Notes: generated by a model from the sequence alone, not told the origin. A stretch of DNA of 64,000 nucleotides from Salinarimonas rosea DSM 21201 (GCF_000429045.1 NZ_KE386841.1:163666-227665), one strand, 5' to 3'. Positions 37,629 to 47,332 are shown, counted from the first letter of the stretch. Translations and numbers: made by a program.

Positions 37629-38516
37629 ATGCGCCACGCGGATCTCCTCATCACCGACGGCTGGGACGGCTATCGCCTGCTCGACACGGGCGAAGGGCGC
37701 AAGCTCGAGCGCTTCGGCGACGTCGTCATGGACCGGCCGGAGCCGCAGGCGATCTGGGCCAAGGGCAACCGGGACCTCTGGGCGAAGGCGGACGCGATCT
37801 TCGACGCGGCCGAGGAGGCGGAGCAGGGCGCCTGGCGGTTCGCCCGCGGGCGGCTCGGCGACTGGCCGGTGCCGGTGCGAGACCTCGAGATCCTGTGCCG
37901 CGCCACCTCGTTCCGGCACGTCGGCATCTTTCCCGAGCAGATCGTGCACTGGGACTGGATGGAGGCGCGCATCCGGGCCGAGCGGCGGCCGGTCTCGGTG
38001 CTCAACCTGTTCGGCTATACCGGCGTCGCGAGCCTCGTCTGCGCGCGCGCCGGCGCCCGGGTCACCCATGTCGACGCCTCCAAGAAGGCGATCGCCTGGG
38101 CCAAGGAGAACCAGGCGGCCTCGGGCCTCGACGACAAGGGCGTGCGCTGGATCCTCGACGACGCGGTGAAGTTCGCCCAGCGCGAGATCCGCCGCGGCAA
38201 CACCTACGACGCCATCCTGCTCGACCCGCCGCGCTACGGCCGCGGGCCGAACGGGGAGGTCTGGCATCTGTTCGAGCACCTGCCGCCGCTGATGGACCTG
38301 TCCCGGCAGCTCTTGTCCGACCAGCCGAGCTTCGTCACGCTGACCGCCTACGCCGTGCGGCTCTCGTTCATGACGCTGCACGAGCTGATGCGCGACGCCT
38401 TCGGCGCGCGCGGCGGCTCCATCTCGTCCGGCGAGCTCGTGACCCGCGACCAGGCGAACGAACGCCACCTCTCCACCTCGCTCTTCGCGCGCTGGACGCC
38501 GGAGGCAGGTGGATGA
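37629..38516 (+). CDS. Class I SAM-dependent rRNA methyltransferase-like protein
   Basis: A 295-aa Rossmann-fold methyltransferase. Motif I is LNLFGYTGVASLVCARAGA (about residues 126-144), with the acidic SAM-ribose ligand in THVDASKKA. The catalytic motif IV is LLDPPRYGRGP, typical of RlmI/RlmK-type and other nucleic-acid base methylases. An N-terminal PUA-like domain is absent or much reduced. The exact substrate cannot be named. The stop overlaps the start of the TrmH gene (ATGA), so two RNA-modification genes are coupled. Confidence 0.85.
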   Translation: MRHADLLITDGWDGYRLLDTGEGRKLERFGDVVMDRPEPQAIWAKGNRDLWAKADAIFDAAEEAEQGAWRFARGRLGDWPVPVRDLEILCRATSFRHVGIFPEQIVHWDWMEARIRAERRPVSVLNLFGYTGVASLVCARAGARVTHVDASKKAIAWAKENQAASGLDDKGVRWILDDAVKFAQREIRRGNTYDAILLDPPRYGRGPNGEVWHLFEHLPPLMDLSRQLLSDQPSFVTLTAYAVRLSFMTLHELMRDAFGARGGSISSGELVTRDQANERHLSTSLFARWTPEAGG

Positions 38517-39337
38517 CCGAGCATCCGCGGGTGCGCGAGGTCACGAGCCTCTCCAACGCGACCGTGAAGGAGCTGCGCGCGCTCCACGACCGCAAGGGGC
38601 GCCGCGAGAGCGGGCTGTTCCTGGCCGAGGGCGCGCGCACGGCGCTCGAAGCCCTCGACAACGGACGGGCGCCCGAGATCCTCGTCTACCATCGCGAGGG
38701 CCGCGAGCGCGACGTCGTGCGCCGCCTGCGCCATGCCTGCCTCGACGCCGGCGGCGAGTGCCTCGAGGTGGACGACGCGGTCCTCGCCAAAATCGCGCGC
38801 AAGGACAATCCCCAGAGCGTGGTGGCCGCCTTCCGCTGGACCCGCCGCGGCTTCGACGCGATCGATCCCGCCGCCGCGCGGGTCTTCGTGGCGCTCGACC
38901 GGGTGCGCGACCCCGGCAATCTCGGCACGATCGTGCGCACCGCGGACGCGGTCGGCGCCGGGGGCGTGCTGCTGGTGGGGGAGACCTGCGATCCGGCCTC
39001 GGTGGAGGCCGTGCGGGCCTCGATGGGCTCGATCTTCGCCGTGCCTTTGTTCGAGGGGAGCGAGGCGGACTTCCTGGCGCTCGCCGCGCGCTGGCCCGGC
39101 AGCGTGGTCGGCACCGCGCTGCCCGCCTCGCAGCACTATCGCCGCGCGGACCTGCGCCACCCGATCCTGCTCGTCATGGGCAACGAGCAGGCGGGGGTGA
39201 CGGAGGCGATCGCGAACGCCTGCACCGACCTCGTGCGCATCCCCATGCGCGGCCGCGCCGACAGCCTCAATCTCGCCATCGCCACGGCCGTCGCGCTCTA
39301 CGGGATCGCGGAGCCCGAGGACGTCGCGCTCGGCTGA
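38513..39337 (+). CDS. TrmH/SpoU family RNA 2'-O-methyltransferase
   Basis: A 274-aa SPOUT methyltransferase. The N-terminal substrate-binding domain (SLSNATVKELRALHDRK ... FLAEGARTALEAL) is that of the RlmB/TsnR-like group. The three SPOUT motifs are clear: LDRVRDPGNLGTIVRTADA, VMGNEQAGVT and IPMRGRADSLNLAIATAVAL, the last forming the trefoil knot. Target is probably 23S rRNA or tRNA ribose. The last 40 nt overlap the end of the convergent cysteine-cluster gene. Confidence 0.92.
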   Translation: MTEHPRVREVTSLSNATVKELRALHDRKGRRESGLFLAEGARTALEALDNGRAPEILVYHREGRERDVVRRLRHACLDAGGECLEVDDAVLAKIARKDNPQSVVAAFRWTRRGFDAIDPAAARVFVALDRVRDPGNLGTIVRTADAVGAGGVLLVGETCDPASVEAVRASMGSIFAVPLFEGSEADFLALAARWPGSVVGTALPASQHYRRADLRHPILLVMGNEQAGVTEAIANACTDLVRIPMRGRADSLNLAIATAVALYGIAEPEDVALG

Positions 39338-39885
39338 GGGGCACGCTCCGCCTCGAAGCTCGCGATCTCGCGCGGCATGCCCTGCGCGTCCGCGAAGGCG
39401 ACCATGTCGCGGCGCAGGATCTCCTCGTAGTGCCGCGGCGTGCGGATCGTCATGCGCCGGCCGCGATCGAAGATCACGAGCGGCATGCCGGCGACCGACG
39501 CCGAGCGGAAGATCTCGACGAGCGCCGAGCTCTTCCAGGCGAGCGGCCGGTCCGGGTCGACGAAGACGACGAGCGCGTTCTCGAGCGGGTCCTTGTGGAA
39601 ATAGGCGCCGGCGTCGAGCGGGTGGGGGATGCGCCGGCGGTCCGGATGGCTCGTTCGCTGGGCGGTGAGGTAGGCGCACTCGTAGGCCCGGCAGGTCCCG
39701 GGCCGCTCCGGCGCGCCGAAGAGGCCGCAGCCGGGCGCGCCGGAGGCCTGCGCGGCGATGTACCCGCAGGGACGGTACATCGGCTTGTCGAGGGCGAGGA
39801 TCTCGGGAAGCGTGCAGCAATAGGTGCAGCCGCGGCAGGGCGAGGCCGCGACGCCGAGCTTCGCCTTGCGCTTCGCCTCCCCCAT
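39298..39885 (-). CDS. YkgJ-like cysteine-cluster protein
   Basis: A 195-aa protein with the CxxCxxCC-type N-terminal cluster (SPCRGCTYCCTLPE, residues 16-29) and further cysteines in RPCGY, GCGLF and GTCRAYEC. The pattern suggests a zinc or iron-sulfur site as in the YkgJ/DUF3109 group. A basic MGEAKRKAK start resembles the tail of SEC-C-type metal-binding proteins. No enzyme activity is established. The 3' end overlaps the TrmH gene by 40 nt on the opposite strand. Confidence 0.83.
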   Translation of the reverse strand: MGEAKRKAKLGVAASPCRGCTYCCTLPEILALDKPMYRPCGYIAAQASGAPGCGLFGAPERPGTCRAYECAYLTAQRTSHPDRRRIPHPLDAGAYFHKDPLENALVVFVDPDRPLAWKSSALVEIFRSASVAGMPLVIFDRGRRMTIRTPRHYEEILRRDMVAFADAQGMPREIASFEAERAPQPSATSSGSAIP

Positions 39886-39912
39886 CGTACCTCCCGTTCG
39901 CCTCCGCCGTAT

Positions 39913-40036
39913 CCTCCCCGGAGGGGAGGAGTCCGCGCGAAGCGCGGGCGGTGGGGCCGTTCGGATGTGTCGGCGAGCGCTATCGCCGCCGTCCCCACCC
40001 TCCGGCCTGCGGCCGTCGTCCTCCCCTGCGGGGAGG
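39913..40036 (+). repeat. Intergenic palindromic repeat, copy B
   Basis: A 124-bp copy with both terminal hairpins intact (CCTCCCCGGAGGGGAGG and CCTCCCCTGCGGGGAGG) and the inner dyad GCGCGAAGCGC. It is in the same orientation as copy A and fills the spacer between the cysteine-cluster and grxD genes. Its right end is 5 nt from the grxD stop, so it forms the RNA 3' end region of grxD. Confidence 0.92.
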
Positions 40037-40041
40037 CGGCG

Positions 40042-40377
40042 TCAGGCGCCCTGCTTCACCGGCACGCCCTTCTCGGTGAAGAACTGCTGCAGCTCGCCGG
40101 ACTGGAACATCTCGCGGGTGATGTCGCAGCCGCCGACGAACTCGCCCTTGACGTAGAGCTGCGGGATCGTCGGCCAGTTGGAATAGTCCTTGATGCCCTG
40201 GCGGACGCCCTCGTCGTCGAGCACGTTGACGCCCTTGTAGGGCACGCCGAGGTAGTTGAGGATCTGGACCACCTGGCCCGAGAACCCGCACATCGGGAAC
40301 TGCGGCGTGCCCTTCATGAAGAGCACGACGTCGTTCGACTTCACTTCCGCATCGATCGTCTGGTGCGCGTCGGCCAT
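40042..40377 (-). CDS. grxD: Monothiol glutaredoxin GrxD
   Basis: A 111-aa monothiol glutaredoxin (Grx4/Grx5 type) with active site CGFS at C30 ([14 protein letters not shown]), the glutathione-binding TIP motif (WPTIPQLYV) and the GGCDI loop. These proteins hold a bridging [2Fe-2S] cluster, often with BolA, and serve in Fe-S cluster transfer and iron sensing. The BolA gene lies directly upstream, 56 nt away, supporting the known GrxD-BolA partnership. Confidence 0.97.
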   Translation of the reverse strand: MADAHQTIDAEVKSNDVVLFMKGTPQFPMCGFSGQVVQILNYLGVPYKGVNVLDDEGVRQGIKDYSNWPTIPQLYVKGEFVGGCDITREMFQSGELQQFFTEKGVPVKQGA

Positions 40378-40433
40378 GGTCGTCTCCTTGCTCCGGCGTT
40401 CAAGGCGCCGGACCTCGATGTGCGAGACCCTCC

Positions 40434-40670
40434 TCAGGTCTCGGCGGGAATGGTGGTGAGCGCGAGTGCGTGCAGCACGCCGCCCATCCGGCCCTGGAGG
40501 GCGGAATAGACCATCTGGTGCTGCTGGACCCGGCTCTTGCCCTTGAAGGAGGCCGAGGTGACGGTGGCGGCGTAGTGATCGCCGTCGCCGGCGAGATCCC
40601 GGATCTCGACATTGGCGTCGGGGATCGCCTCCTTGATCATGCGCTCGATCTCGCGCGCGTCCATCGGCAT
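40434..40670 (-). CDS. bolA: BolA family protein
   Basis: A 78-aa BolA protein, partner of monothiol glutaredoxin in Fe-S handling. The conserved core shows [20 protein letters not shown] and the helix [16 protein letters not shown]; the invariant C-terminal His lies in VLHALALTT. Two starts are possible, MPMD at 40670 or MD at 40664. It sits between purL (14 nt) and grxD, the common alphaproteobacterial order. Confidence 0.94.
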   Translation of the reverse strand: MPMDAREIERMIKEAIPDANVEIRDLAGDGDHYAATVTSASFKGKSRVQQHQMVYSALQGRMGGVLHALALTTIPAET

Positions 40671-40684
40671 CGGGTCGCCTCCCC

Positions 40685-42913
40685 TCAGGCCGGCTCGCCC
40701 GCCATGTAGGCGGGCAGCCAGGATTCGTGTGCGTCCTTCAAGGACACGACAGATATGGCCCGAGAGCCGGGCAGAATCAACGCGTCCCCGCCGGTCTCCC
40801 CCAGCCGCGTGGCGGCCACGCCGGCCGCCCGCGCGCGGGCGAGGAGGGTGTCGAGCCGATCCGCCGGGACGGCCAGGAGATAGCGGCCCTGGTCCTCGCC
40901 GAACAGCGCGGCGTGGCTCGGCAGGGGACCCGCGGCACCCTCCGGCAGCACGTCGATCCGCGCCCCGATCCCGCGGCCGATGCAGCATTCGGCGAGCGCG
41001 ACGGCGAGGCCGCCGTCGGAGAGGTCGTGCACCGTGTCGAGGACGCTCTCGGCGATCAGCGTGCGCACCAGCTCGCCGGCGCGCCGCTCGGCGGCGAGGT
41101 CGACCGGTGGCGGCGCGCCCTCCTCGCGGCCGCAGAGGAGGGCGAGCCAGAGCGAGGCGCCGAGCCAGCCCTGTGTCCGCCCGAGCAGGACGACCGCGTC
41201 GCCTTCGCGCCGGAACGGGATCGTGGCGTGGACGGCGCAATCCTCCAGCACGCCGACGCCGCCGATGGTGGGCGTGGGGAGGATGCCGCGCTCGTTGGTC
41301 TCGTTGTAGAGCGAGACGTTGCCGGAGACGACGGGGAAGTCGAGCGCGGCGCAGGCCTCGCCGAGCCCGCGGATGCAGCCGACGAGCTGGCCCATGTAGT
41401 GCGGCCGCTGCGGGTTGCCGAAATTGAGGTTGTCGGTGATCGCGAGCGGCAGGCCGCCCACGGCGCAGATGTTGCGGTAGGCCTCCGCCACCGCCTGCTT
41501 GCCGCCCTCGACGGGGTCGGCTTCGCAATAGCGCGGCGTGACGTCGGTGGTGAGCGCGAGGCCCTTGGGTCCCTCCAGCACCCGCACGATGGCGGCGTCG
41601 CCGCCGGGCGGCTGCACGGTGCTCGAGCCGATCAGGTGGTCGTACTGCTCCCAGACCCAGCGCTTGGAGCACAGGTCCGGCGAGCCGACGAGCGCGAGGA
41701 GGGCCTCGTCGTCGGGGATCGGCGCGGAGACCTCGGCGGGGTCGATCACGGGGCGCTCGGGTGACGGCGTCCAGGGGCGGTCGTAGACCGGCGCCTCGTC
41801 GCCGAGTTCCTTGATCGGCAGGTCCGCCTCGATGCGGCCCTGGTGCTTGACGACGAAGCGCAGCGTGTCGGTGGTCTTGCCGATGACGGCGAAGTCGAGA
41901 CCCCACTTGCGGAAGATCGCCTCCGCCATCTCGCGCTTGCCGGGCTCGAGCACCATGAGCATGCGCTCCTGGCTCTCCGAGAGCATCATCTCGTAGGCGG
42001 TCATGCCCTCCTCGCGGCAGGGCACGGCGTCGAGGTCGAGCTCGATGCCGAGGTCGCCCTTGGCGCCCATCTCCACCGCCGAGGAGGTGAGCCCGGCCGC
42101 GCCCATGTCCTGGATCGCGACGACGGCGCCCGTGGCCATCAGCTCGAGGCAGGCCTCGAGCAGCAGCTTCTCGGCGAAGGGATCGCCCACCTGCACCGTC
42201 GGGCGCTTCTCCTCGGCGCTGTCGTCGAAGGACGCGGAGGCCATCGTGGCGCCGTGGATGCCGTCGCGGCCGGTCTTCGAGCCGAGATAGACGATCGGGT
42301 TGCCCACGCCCGTGGCCTTGGCCGTGAAGATCCCGTCGGTGCGCGCCAGCCCCACCGCCATGGCGTTGACGAGGATGTTGCCGTCGTAGGCCGTGTGGAA
42401 GCCCACCGACCCCGCCACCGTCGGCACGCCGAAGGAATTGCCGTAGCCGCCGATGCCGGCGACGACGCCGGAGACCAGATGGCGGGTCTTGGGGTGGTCG
42501 GGCGAGCCGAAGCGCAGGGCGTTCAAGGCCGCGATCGGCCGCGCTCCCATGGTGAAGACGTCGCGCAGGATGCCGCCCACCCCCGTCGCCGCACCCTGGT
42601 AGGGCTCGATGAAGCTCGGGTGGTTGTGGCTCTCCATCTTGAAGACGCAGGCGAGCCCGTCGCCGATGTCGATGACGCCGGCGTTCTCGCCCGGGCCCTG
42701 GATCACCCACGGCGCGCTCGTGGGGAGACCGCGCAGGTGCTTGCGCGAGGACTTGTAGGAGCAGTGCTCGTTCCACATCGCCGAGACGATGCCGAGCTCG
42801 GTGAGCGTCGGCTCGCGCCCGATCAGCGCGACGAAGCGCGCGTACTCGTCCGGCGCGAGGCCGTGCTCGGCCACGAGCGCGGGGGTGATTGGGGGCGTCT
42901 GCGCGTCGGTCAT
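40685..42913 (-). CDS. purL: Phosphoribosylformylglycinamidine synthase, PurL subunit
   Basis: Converts FGAR to FGAM with ATP and ammonia supplied by PurQ, in de novo purine synthesis. At 742 aa it is the small PurL form, which needs separate PurS and PurQ (not in this window). Visible family blocks are [17 protein letters not shown] near residues 44-60, [19 protein letters not shown] and [16 protein letters not shown], plus the duplicated AIRS-type halves. First gene of a purL-bolA-grxD run. A 180-bp spacer separates it from the divergent TadE-like gene. Confidence 0.97.
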   Translation of the reverse strand: MTDAQTPPITPALVAEHGLAPDEYARFVALIGREPTLTELGIVSAMWNEHCSYKSSRKHLRGLPTSAPWVIQGPGENAGVIDIGDGLACVFKMESHNHPSFIEPYQGAATGVGGILRDVFTMGARPIAALNALRFGSPDHPKTRHLVSGVVAGIGGYGNSFGVPTVAGSVGFHTAYDGNILVNAMAVGLARTDGIFTAKATGVGNPIVYLGSKTGRDGIHGATMASASFDDSAEEKRPTVQVGDPFAEKLLLEACLELMATGAVVAIQDMGAAGLTSSAVEMGAKGDLGIELDLDAVPCREEGMTAYEMMLSESQERMLMVLEPGKREMAEAIFRKWGLDFAVIGKTTDTLRFVVKHQGRIEADLPIKELGDEAPVYDRPWTPSPERPVIDPAEVSAPIPDDEALLALVGSPDLCSKRWVWEQYDHLIGSSTVQPPGGDAAIVRVLEGPKGLALTTDVTPRYCEADPVEGGKQAVAEAYRNICAVGGLPLAITDNLNFGNPQRPHYMGQLVGCIRGLGEACAALDFPVVSGNVSLYNETNERGILPTPTIGGVGVLEDCAVHATIPFRREGDAVVLLGRTQGWLGASLWLALLCGREEGAPPPVDLAAERRAGELVRTLIAESVLDTVHDLSDGGLAVALAECCIGRGIGARIDVLPEGAAGPLPSHAALFGEDQGRYLLAVPADRLDTLLARARAAGVAATRLGETGGDALILPGSRAISVVSLKDAHESWLPAYMAGEPA

Positions 42914-43092
42914 GGATCGGGGTCCCGGCTGTCGGGACGGCTGTAGACGCTCGGCGCGGCGGACGCAATCCGGGGCGCCTTCGGCGAGACCTTACCGAAC
43001 CCTCGACGCCTGTGCCGTTCCGGCACGCGGTGCGATGGCACGCATTTCGCTCGAATGCACCACAAATGCGTATCGAATCGTGGAGACGATCC

Positions 43093-44112
43093 ATGCACCC
43101 CGTCAACCGTCTCATCGCGGACCGCTCCGGCGCCACCGCCATCGCCTTCGCGCTGACCATCGTGCCGCTGATCGCGATCGCCGGGGCGGCGGTCGACTAC
43201 GCCCGCGCGACGAGCGTCAAGGCGGACCTGCAGCGCGCCGCGGACGCAACGGCGCTGCGTCTCGCGACGGAATCCCTCCAGGGGCGTCGCCACGACGCGC
43301 AGGCGGTGTTCACCGCCGTGCTCGTGGAGACCGGCGTCGACGTGCTGGGCACCAGCGCGAGCGCGGCCTTGGTCGGGACGCACCGCGTCCAGGTCGACGC
43401 CACGGCCGTGGTGCCGATGACGCTCGCCTCCTTCCTGATGCCGCGGGTCGACGTCGGCGTGACGGCGACCGCCGCGGCGACGCAGCGCACGACGCCGTTC
43501 GAGATCGAGCGGGCGAACCTCAGCGTCGAGGCGGCGGACTACAACGAGCTGCGCGTCTATTGCTACAACGAGGATCGTGACGAGCGCCTCGGCGTGATCC
43601 ACAGCGAGAGCGGCCTGCGCGAGGACGGCTTCCTGAAGATCGCCGACAACACGGACGCGGGCGTCGCCGCCCAGCCGGAGACGCTCACCGTCGAATGCGG
43701 GCCGGGCGAGGCGCTGAGCTATCACCTCATCAACATCCGCAACGCGCGCACGAGCGCCGCCGCGCGCCGGAACAACGAGCGCTGGGACCACTACACCGAC
43801 ACAACGTTACGCGGGGGCGTCGCGCAGTACAACACGCAGTACCGCGACCTGATCGAGACGATTCGCTGCCGCACCGCCGAGGAATGCGAGCCCGGCCACC
43901 CGGACTCGATCATCCCGGGCAACGCCCAGCGCGGCCGCACGCCGGCAGTGAACACCGAGGTCTGCCTGCCCGGCGAGTACATGTATTTCGGCTGGGAGGA
44001 TCGCCCGCCGCACATCGGCGCCTGGACCGACCAGGACTACGACGACATCCGCGTGGTGATGCGCTGCGGTGGCGACGTGCTCGGGCCGATCAACGTCTTG
44101 CTCGTGGAGTGA
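43093..44112 (+). CDS. TadE/TadG-like secreted protein with novel C-terminal domain
   Basis: A 339-aa protein. The N-terminus is that of Tad pilus-type minor pilins: a short basic leader, then DRSGATAIAFALTIVPLIAI and the AAVDYARATSVKADLQRAAD helix. Residues about 50-130 resemble TadG-like proteins (MTLASFLMPRVDVGVTATA). The rest, from about 135, has four or more cysteines and motifs such as RVYCYNEDRDERLG and EVCLPGEYMYFGWEDRP that I cannot place in a family. No tad export genes are nearby. I use the ATG at 43093, which follows a ggag ribosome binding site. Confidence 0.8.
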   Translation: MHPVNRLIADRSGATAIAFALTIVPLIAIAGAAVDYARATSVKADLQRAADATALRLATESLQGRRHDAQAVFTAVLVETGVDVLGTSASAALVGTHRVQVDATAVVPMTLASFLMPRVDVGVTATAAATQRTTPFEIERANLSVEAADYNELRVYCYNEDRDERLGVIHSESGLREDGFLKIADNTDAGVAAQPETLTVECGPGEALSYHLINIRNARTSAAARRNNERWDHYTDTTLRGGVAQYNTQYRDLIETIRCRTAEECEPGHPDSIIPGNAQRGRTPAVNTEVCLPGEYMYFGWEDRPPHIGAWTDQDYDDIRVVMRCGGDVLGPINVLLVE

Positions 44113-44139
44113 TCGCGCGAGGCGCGTCCCCCGCCCGCG

Positions 44140-44604
44140 TCACGCCGCCGCGGGCTCGGAATTCTCGATCAGCACGGCGTAGATCGCGGCCGCGTCGTGC
44201 GCTGCGCGCAGGCGATCCAGCACGCCGGGGCGGCGCAGCACGCGGGCCACCCGGGCGAGCGCCTTGAGATGGTCCGCCCCCGCGCCCTCGGGTGCGAGCA
44301 GCAGGAACAGGACGTCGACGGGCGTGCCGTCGATGGCGTCGAAGTCGATCGGCTTCTCCAGCCGCGCCACGAAGCCGAACAGCCGGTCGAGCCTGGCGAG
44401 CTTGCCGTGGGGGATGGCGATCCCCTCGCCGACGCCCGTGGAGCCGAGGCGCTCGCGCTGGAGCAGCGTCTCGAAAATGGCCTGCTGGTCGAGCCCGGTG
44501 AGGCCGGCCGCGTGGCTCGCGAGCTCCTGGAGAGCCTGCTTCTTGCCCCCGACCTTCAGGGCGGGGGCGATCGCGTCTGGGGATAGGAGTTCGACAAGCG
44601 CCAT
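44140..44604 (-). CDS. ptsN: Nitrogen-regulatory PTS protein EIIA-Ntr
   Basis: A 154-aa EIIA of the nitrogen PTS. The phosphorylated His66 lies in GIAIPHGKL. PtsN takes phosphate from NPr and EI-Ntr and regulates potassium uptake, nitrogen metabolism and stress responses. An in-frame TTG three codons upstream is less likely than the ATG at 44604. It follows hpf and rpoN on the same strand, the classic rpoN neighbourhood. Confidence 0.94.
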   Translation of the reverse strand: MALVELLSPDAIAPALKVGGKKQALQELASHAAGLTGLDQQAIFETLLQRERLGSTGVGEGIAIPHGKLARLDRLFGFVARLEKPIDFDAIDGTPVDVLFLLLAPEGAGADHLKALARVARVLRRPGVLDRLRAAHDAAAIYAVLIENSEPAAA

Positions 44605-44732
44605 GACGATCAATCAGCCTCGGAGCCGTGGCCCACGCTCCTCGCGGGCGCGCGGCGCGTGACACGGGTCCCCCGAGATCGCAGCTCCTCGTGATCGGTC
44701 CCTCTCGGGGCGCGGCTCTGGCGAGGCGCGCC

Positions 44733-45326
44733 TCAGCGCGCCGGTTCCGGAGGATCGATCCACCCGATCGCCCCGTCGTGCCGGCGGTATACGACGTTCA
44801 TGCGTCCGGTGCCAGCGTGGAGAAAGATCATGAAGGGCGCGCCCGAGAGGTCGAGCTCCAGCACGGCCTCGGCCACGGAGCGGCGATGCAGCGCGCGCGT
44901 CGATTCGGCGATGACGACGGGGCTGTAGCCCTCCTCGGCGTCCTCGACCTCGTCCTCGACGTCCTCGGCCGGCGCCTCCAGGATGGCGTAGGCGGCCTCC
45001 ACGGGGGCGATCTTGTTGCCCTTGGCGTCCGACTGGTGGTCCCGCAGGCGGCGCTTGTGGCGGCGCAGCCGCTTCTCGATTCGATGCGCCGACTGATCGA
45101 AGGCGGCGTAGGCGTCGTGGGCCATGCCCTGCGATTCGAGGGTCACCCCGGTCGGCAGATGGATGACGCATTCCGTGCGGAACCCGGTCCCCTCCTTCTC
45201 CACGGTCACGTGGCCGGTGACGGAGCCGTCGAAGTACTTGGCGACGGCGGCGTCCACCCGCTCCTGCACCTGGGCGCGCAGGGCGTCCCCGATGTCCATG
45301 TTCTTGCCGGAGATCCGTAGGGTCAT
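44733..45326 (-). CDS. hpf: Ribosome hibernation promoting factor, long form
   Basis: A 197-aa long-form HPF that pairs 70S ribosomes into inactive 100S dimers. The N-terminal domain (RISGKNMDIGDALRAQVQER ... RIEKRLRRHKRRLRDHQ) binds the 30S subunit. After an acidic linker (EDVEDEVEDAEEG) comes the C-terminal dimerisation domain (VLELDLSGAPFMIFLHAGTG). It lies between rpoN and ptsN on the same strand; the 152-nt spacer to rpoN may hold its own promoter. Confidence 0.95.
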   Translation of the reverse strand: MTLRISGKNMDIGDALRAQVQERVDAAVAKYFDGSVTGHVTVEKEGTGFRTECVIHLPTGVTLESQGMAHDAYAAFDQSAHRIEKRLRRHKRRLRDHQSDAKGNKIAPVEAAYAILEAPAEDVEDEVEDAEEGYSPVVIAESTRALHRRSVAEAVLELDLSGAPFMIFLHAGTGRMNVVYRRHDGAIGWIDPPEPAR

Positions 45327-45478
45327 GCGTTGTCTCTCCCCCGATGGCGACGGGCTCCCCCGCTCGCGACACGCGCACCCCCCGTCCGGGACGGGTCTGG
45401 CGCGGTTCGTTCCTCCATGTGGTAAGGAGGCGGGGCGCGTCCGTCAACGAAGGGCGGGGCGCCGGAGGTCCACCCGTG

Positions 45479-47002
45479 TCAGCCGCCCTTCGCCCGGCGG
45501 CGCTCGATCGAGGAGGGAATGCGCAGCGATTCCCGGTACTTGGCGACTGTCCGCCGGGCGATGTCGATGCCCTCTCCCCGCAGGATCTTGACGAGCTGAT
45601 CGTCGGAGAGGACGGCGCTCGGGCGCTCGGCGTCGATGAGCTGCTTGATGCGGTGGCGCACCGCCTCGGAGGAGTGCTGGTCGCCCCCCGTCCCCGCGAT
45701 CGCCGCCGTGAAGAAGTACTTCATCTCGAACACGCCGCGCAGCGTGCCGATCGACTTGTTGGAGGTCACCCGCGAGACGGTCGATTCGTGCATGCCGATG
45801 GCGTCGGCGATGGTGCGCAGGTTGAGCGGGCGCAGGTGGGTGACGCCGTGGGCGAAGAAACCGTCCTGCTGGCGCACGATCTCGCTCGCCACCTTGAGGA
45901 TGGTCTTCGCCCGCTGGTCCAGGGAGCGGGTCAGCCAGTTCGCGTTCTGCAGGCACTCGGTGACGAAGGCCCGCTCGGTGTCCGTCTTGGCCGAGCGTGC
46001 GACGCGTGCGTAGTAGGCCTGGTTCATCAGGACGCGCGGCAGCGTGTCGGGGTTGAGGTCGATCAGCCAGGATCCGTCGGGCGCGGGGCGCACGAAGACG
46101 TCGGGCACGAGCACCTCGACCGGCGCGCCGCCGAAGGCGCGGCCGGGCTTGGGGTCGAGCGCGCGGATCTCGCGGATCATCTGCGCGAGGTCCTCCTCGT
46201 CGACGCCGCACAGGCGCTCGAGCGCCTTGAGGTCGCGCTTGGCGAGGAGGTCGAGGCGCGAGACGAGCGCCTGCATGGCGGGATCGAAGCGGTCGCGCTC
46301 GCGCAGCTGGATCGCGAGGCACTCGGCGAGGTCGCGCGCGCCGACGCCCGCGGGATCGAATCGCTGGATCGTGGCGAGGACGCGCTCCACGAGCGGGACG
46401 GGGCACGAGAGCCGCCCGGCCACCGCCTCGACGGTCTCGGCGAGCCAGCCCGCCTCGTCGATGGCGTCGATCAGGAAACGGCCGACGAGGCGCTCCATCG
46501 GGTCGGCGACGGCGAGGTCGAGCTGGCCCGCGAGGTGCTCCGCGAGCGTCACCTCCCGGGCGAGGCGGGCCTCGAAATCGGTCTCCGGCCCGTCGAACGA
46601 GCCGCCGGGGCCGACGCCGGTCCAGGGGCCCGGCGCGAGCGGAAGCCGGTCGCCCTCGGCGAAGGCCTGCGCCTCGGCCCGCGGGCCGACGCCGGAGCCG
46701 TCCGGGTCGAAGGAATTGTCGAGCGAGGTGTCGAGGTCGCCCTCCAGCGTCGAGCGGTCCGAAGGCAGCGTGTCCGTGTCCCAGGCGGGGGGCTCGTCGG
46801 AGACGGGCTCGGGCCGCTCGCGGGCGTCGGGCCCGTCGCTCTCCTCGTGCCGCTCGAGCAGGGGATTGCGCTCGAGCTCGGCGTCGACGTAGGCCACGAG
46901 ATCGAGATGGGAGAGCTGCAGGAGCTTGATCGCCTGCAGGAGCTGAGGCGTCATCACCAGGGACTGGCCCTGGCGCAGCTCCATTCGTTGCGACAGACTC
47001 AT
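45479..47002 (-). CDS. rpoN: RNA polymerase sigma-54 factor RpoN
   Basis: A 507-aa sigma-54. Region I begins MSLSQRMELRQGQSLVMTP with the Gln/Leu-rich activator contact; region II is acidic (residues about 55-130). Region III contains the core-binding domain and the HTH (TIADAIGMHESTVSRVTSNK), and the RpoN box that reads the -24 element is present as ARRTVAKYRES. The usual upstream neighbour lptB is absent; malate synthase and a palindromic repeat lie there instead. An AT-richer stretch with the dyad ATCGT-T-ACGAT (47056-47066) sits 54 nt before the start. Confidence 0.97.
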   Translation of the reverse strand: MSLSQRMELRQGQSLVMTPQLLQAIKLLQLSHLDLVAYVDAELERNPLLERHEESDGPDARERPEPVSDEPPAWDTDTLPSDRSTLEGDLDTSLDNSFDPDGSGVGPRAEAQAFAEGDRLPLAPGPWTGVGPGGSFDGPETDFEARLAREVTLAEHLAGQLDLAVADPMERLVGRFLIDAIDEAGWLAETVEAVAGRLSCPVPLVERVLATIQRFDPAGVGARDLAECLAIQLRERDRFDPAMQALVSRLDLLAKRDLKALERLCGVDEEDLAQMIREIRALDPKPGRAFGGAPVEVLVPDVFVRPAPDGSWLIDLNPDTLPRVLMNQAYYARVARSAKTDTERAFVTECLQNANWLTRSLDQRAKTILKVASEIVRQQDGFFAHGVTHLRPLNLRTIADAIGMHESTVSRVTSNKSIGTLRGVFEMKYFFTAAIAGTGGDQHSSEAVRHRIKQLIDAERPSAVLSDDQLVKILRGEGIDIARRTVAKYRESLRIPSSIERRRAKGG

Positions 47003-47332
47003 GCGTACCCTCGCGACCGCCCGGCCGGGCTCACCGGCATGGAACTTGCTTTGCGATCGTTACGATACTTATAAGCCGGCGCTGGGTTCGTCAAAGCGTC
47101 GCCGCGGCAACGGCCCCCCGCCGATGCAGGCGAGGCCCGCCTGTTGCACCGCGGCAACGGCCACGCTTGCGGCAGGCTCCGACCGCCTCCTCCCCGCAGG
47201 GGAGGACGACGGCCGAAGGCCGGAGGGCGGGGAGGGCGGCGAACCGGCTCGGCAGGAGGCCCGAACGGCCCCACCGCCCGCGCTTCGCGCGGACTCCTCC
47301 CCTGCGGGGAGGAAGCGGCGTGGCGGGCGCGG
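47003..47332. other. Gap between rpoN and malate synthase
   Basis: This 330-bp spacer holds the rpoN promoter region (AT-richer stretch around 47041-47080 with a small dyad at 47056-47066) and repeat copy C at 47189-47312. I see no gene in it; the open frames come from the repeat's GC skew. Confidence 0.7.
47189..47312 (-). repeat. Intergenic palindromic repeat, copy C
   Basis: A 124-bp copy in the opposite orientation to A and B. Both end hairpins are intact (CCTCCCCGCAGGGGAGG and CCTCCCCTGCGGGGAGG), and the inner dyads GGCCGAAGGCC and GCGCTTCGCGC are conserved. It ends 21 nt from the malate synthase stop, so it lies in the 3' untranslated region of that gene. Confidence 0.92.
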
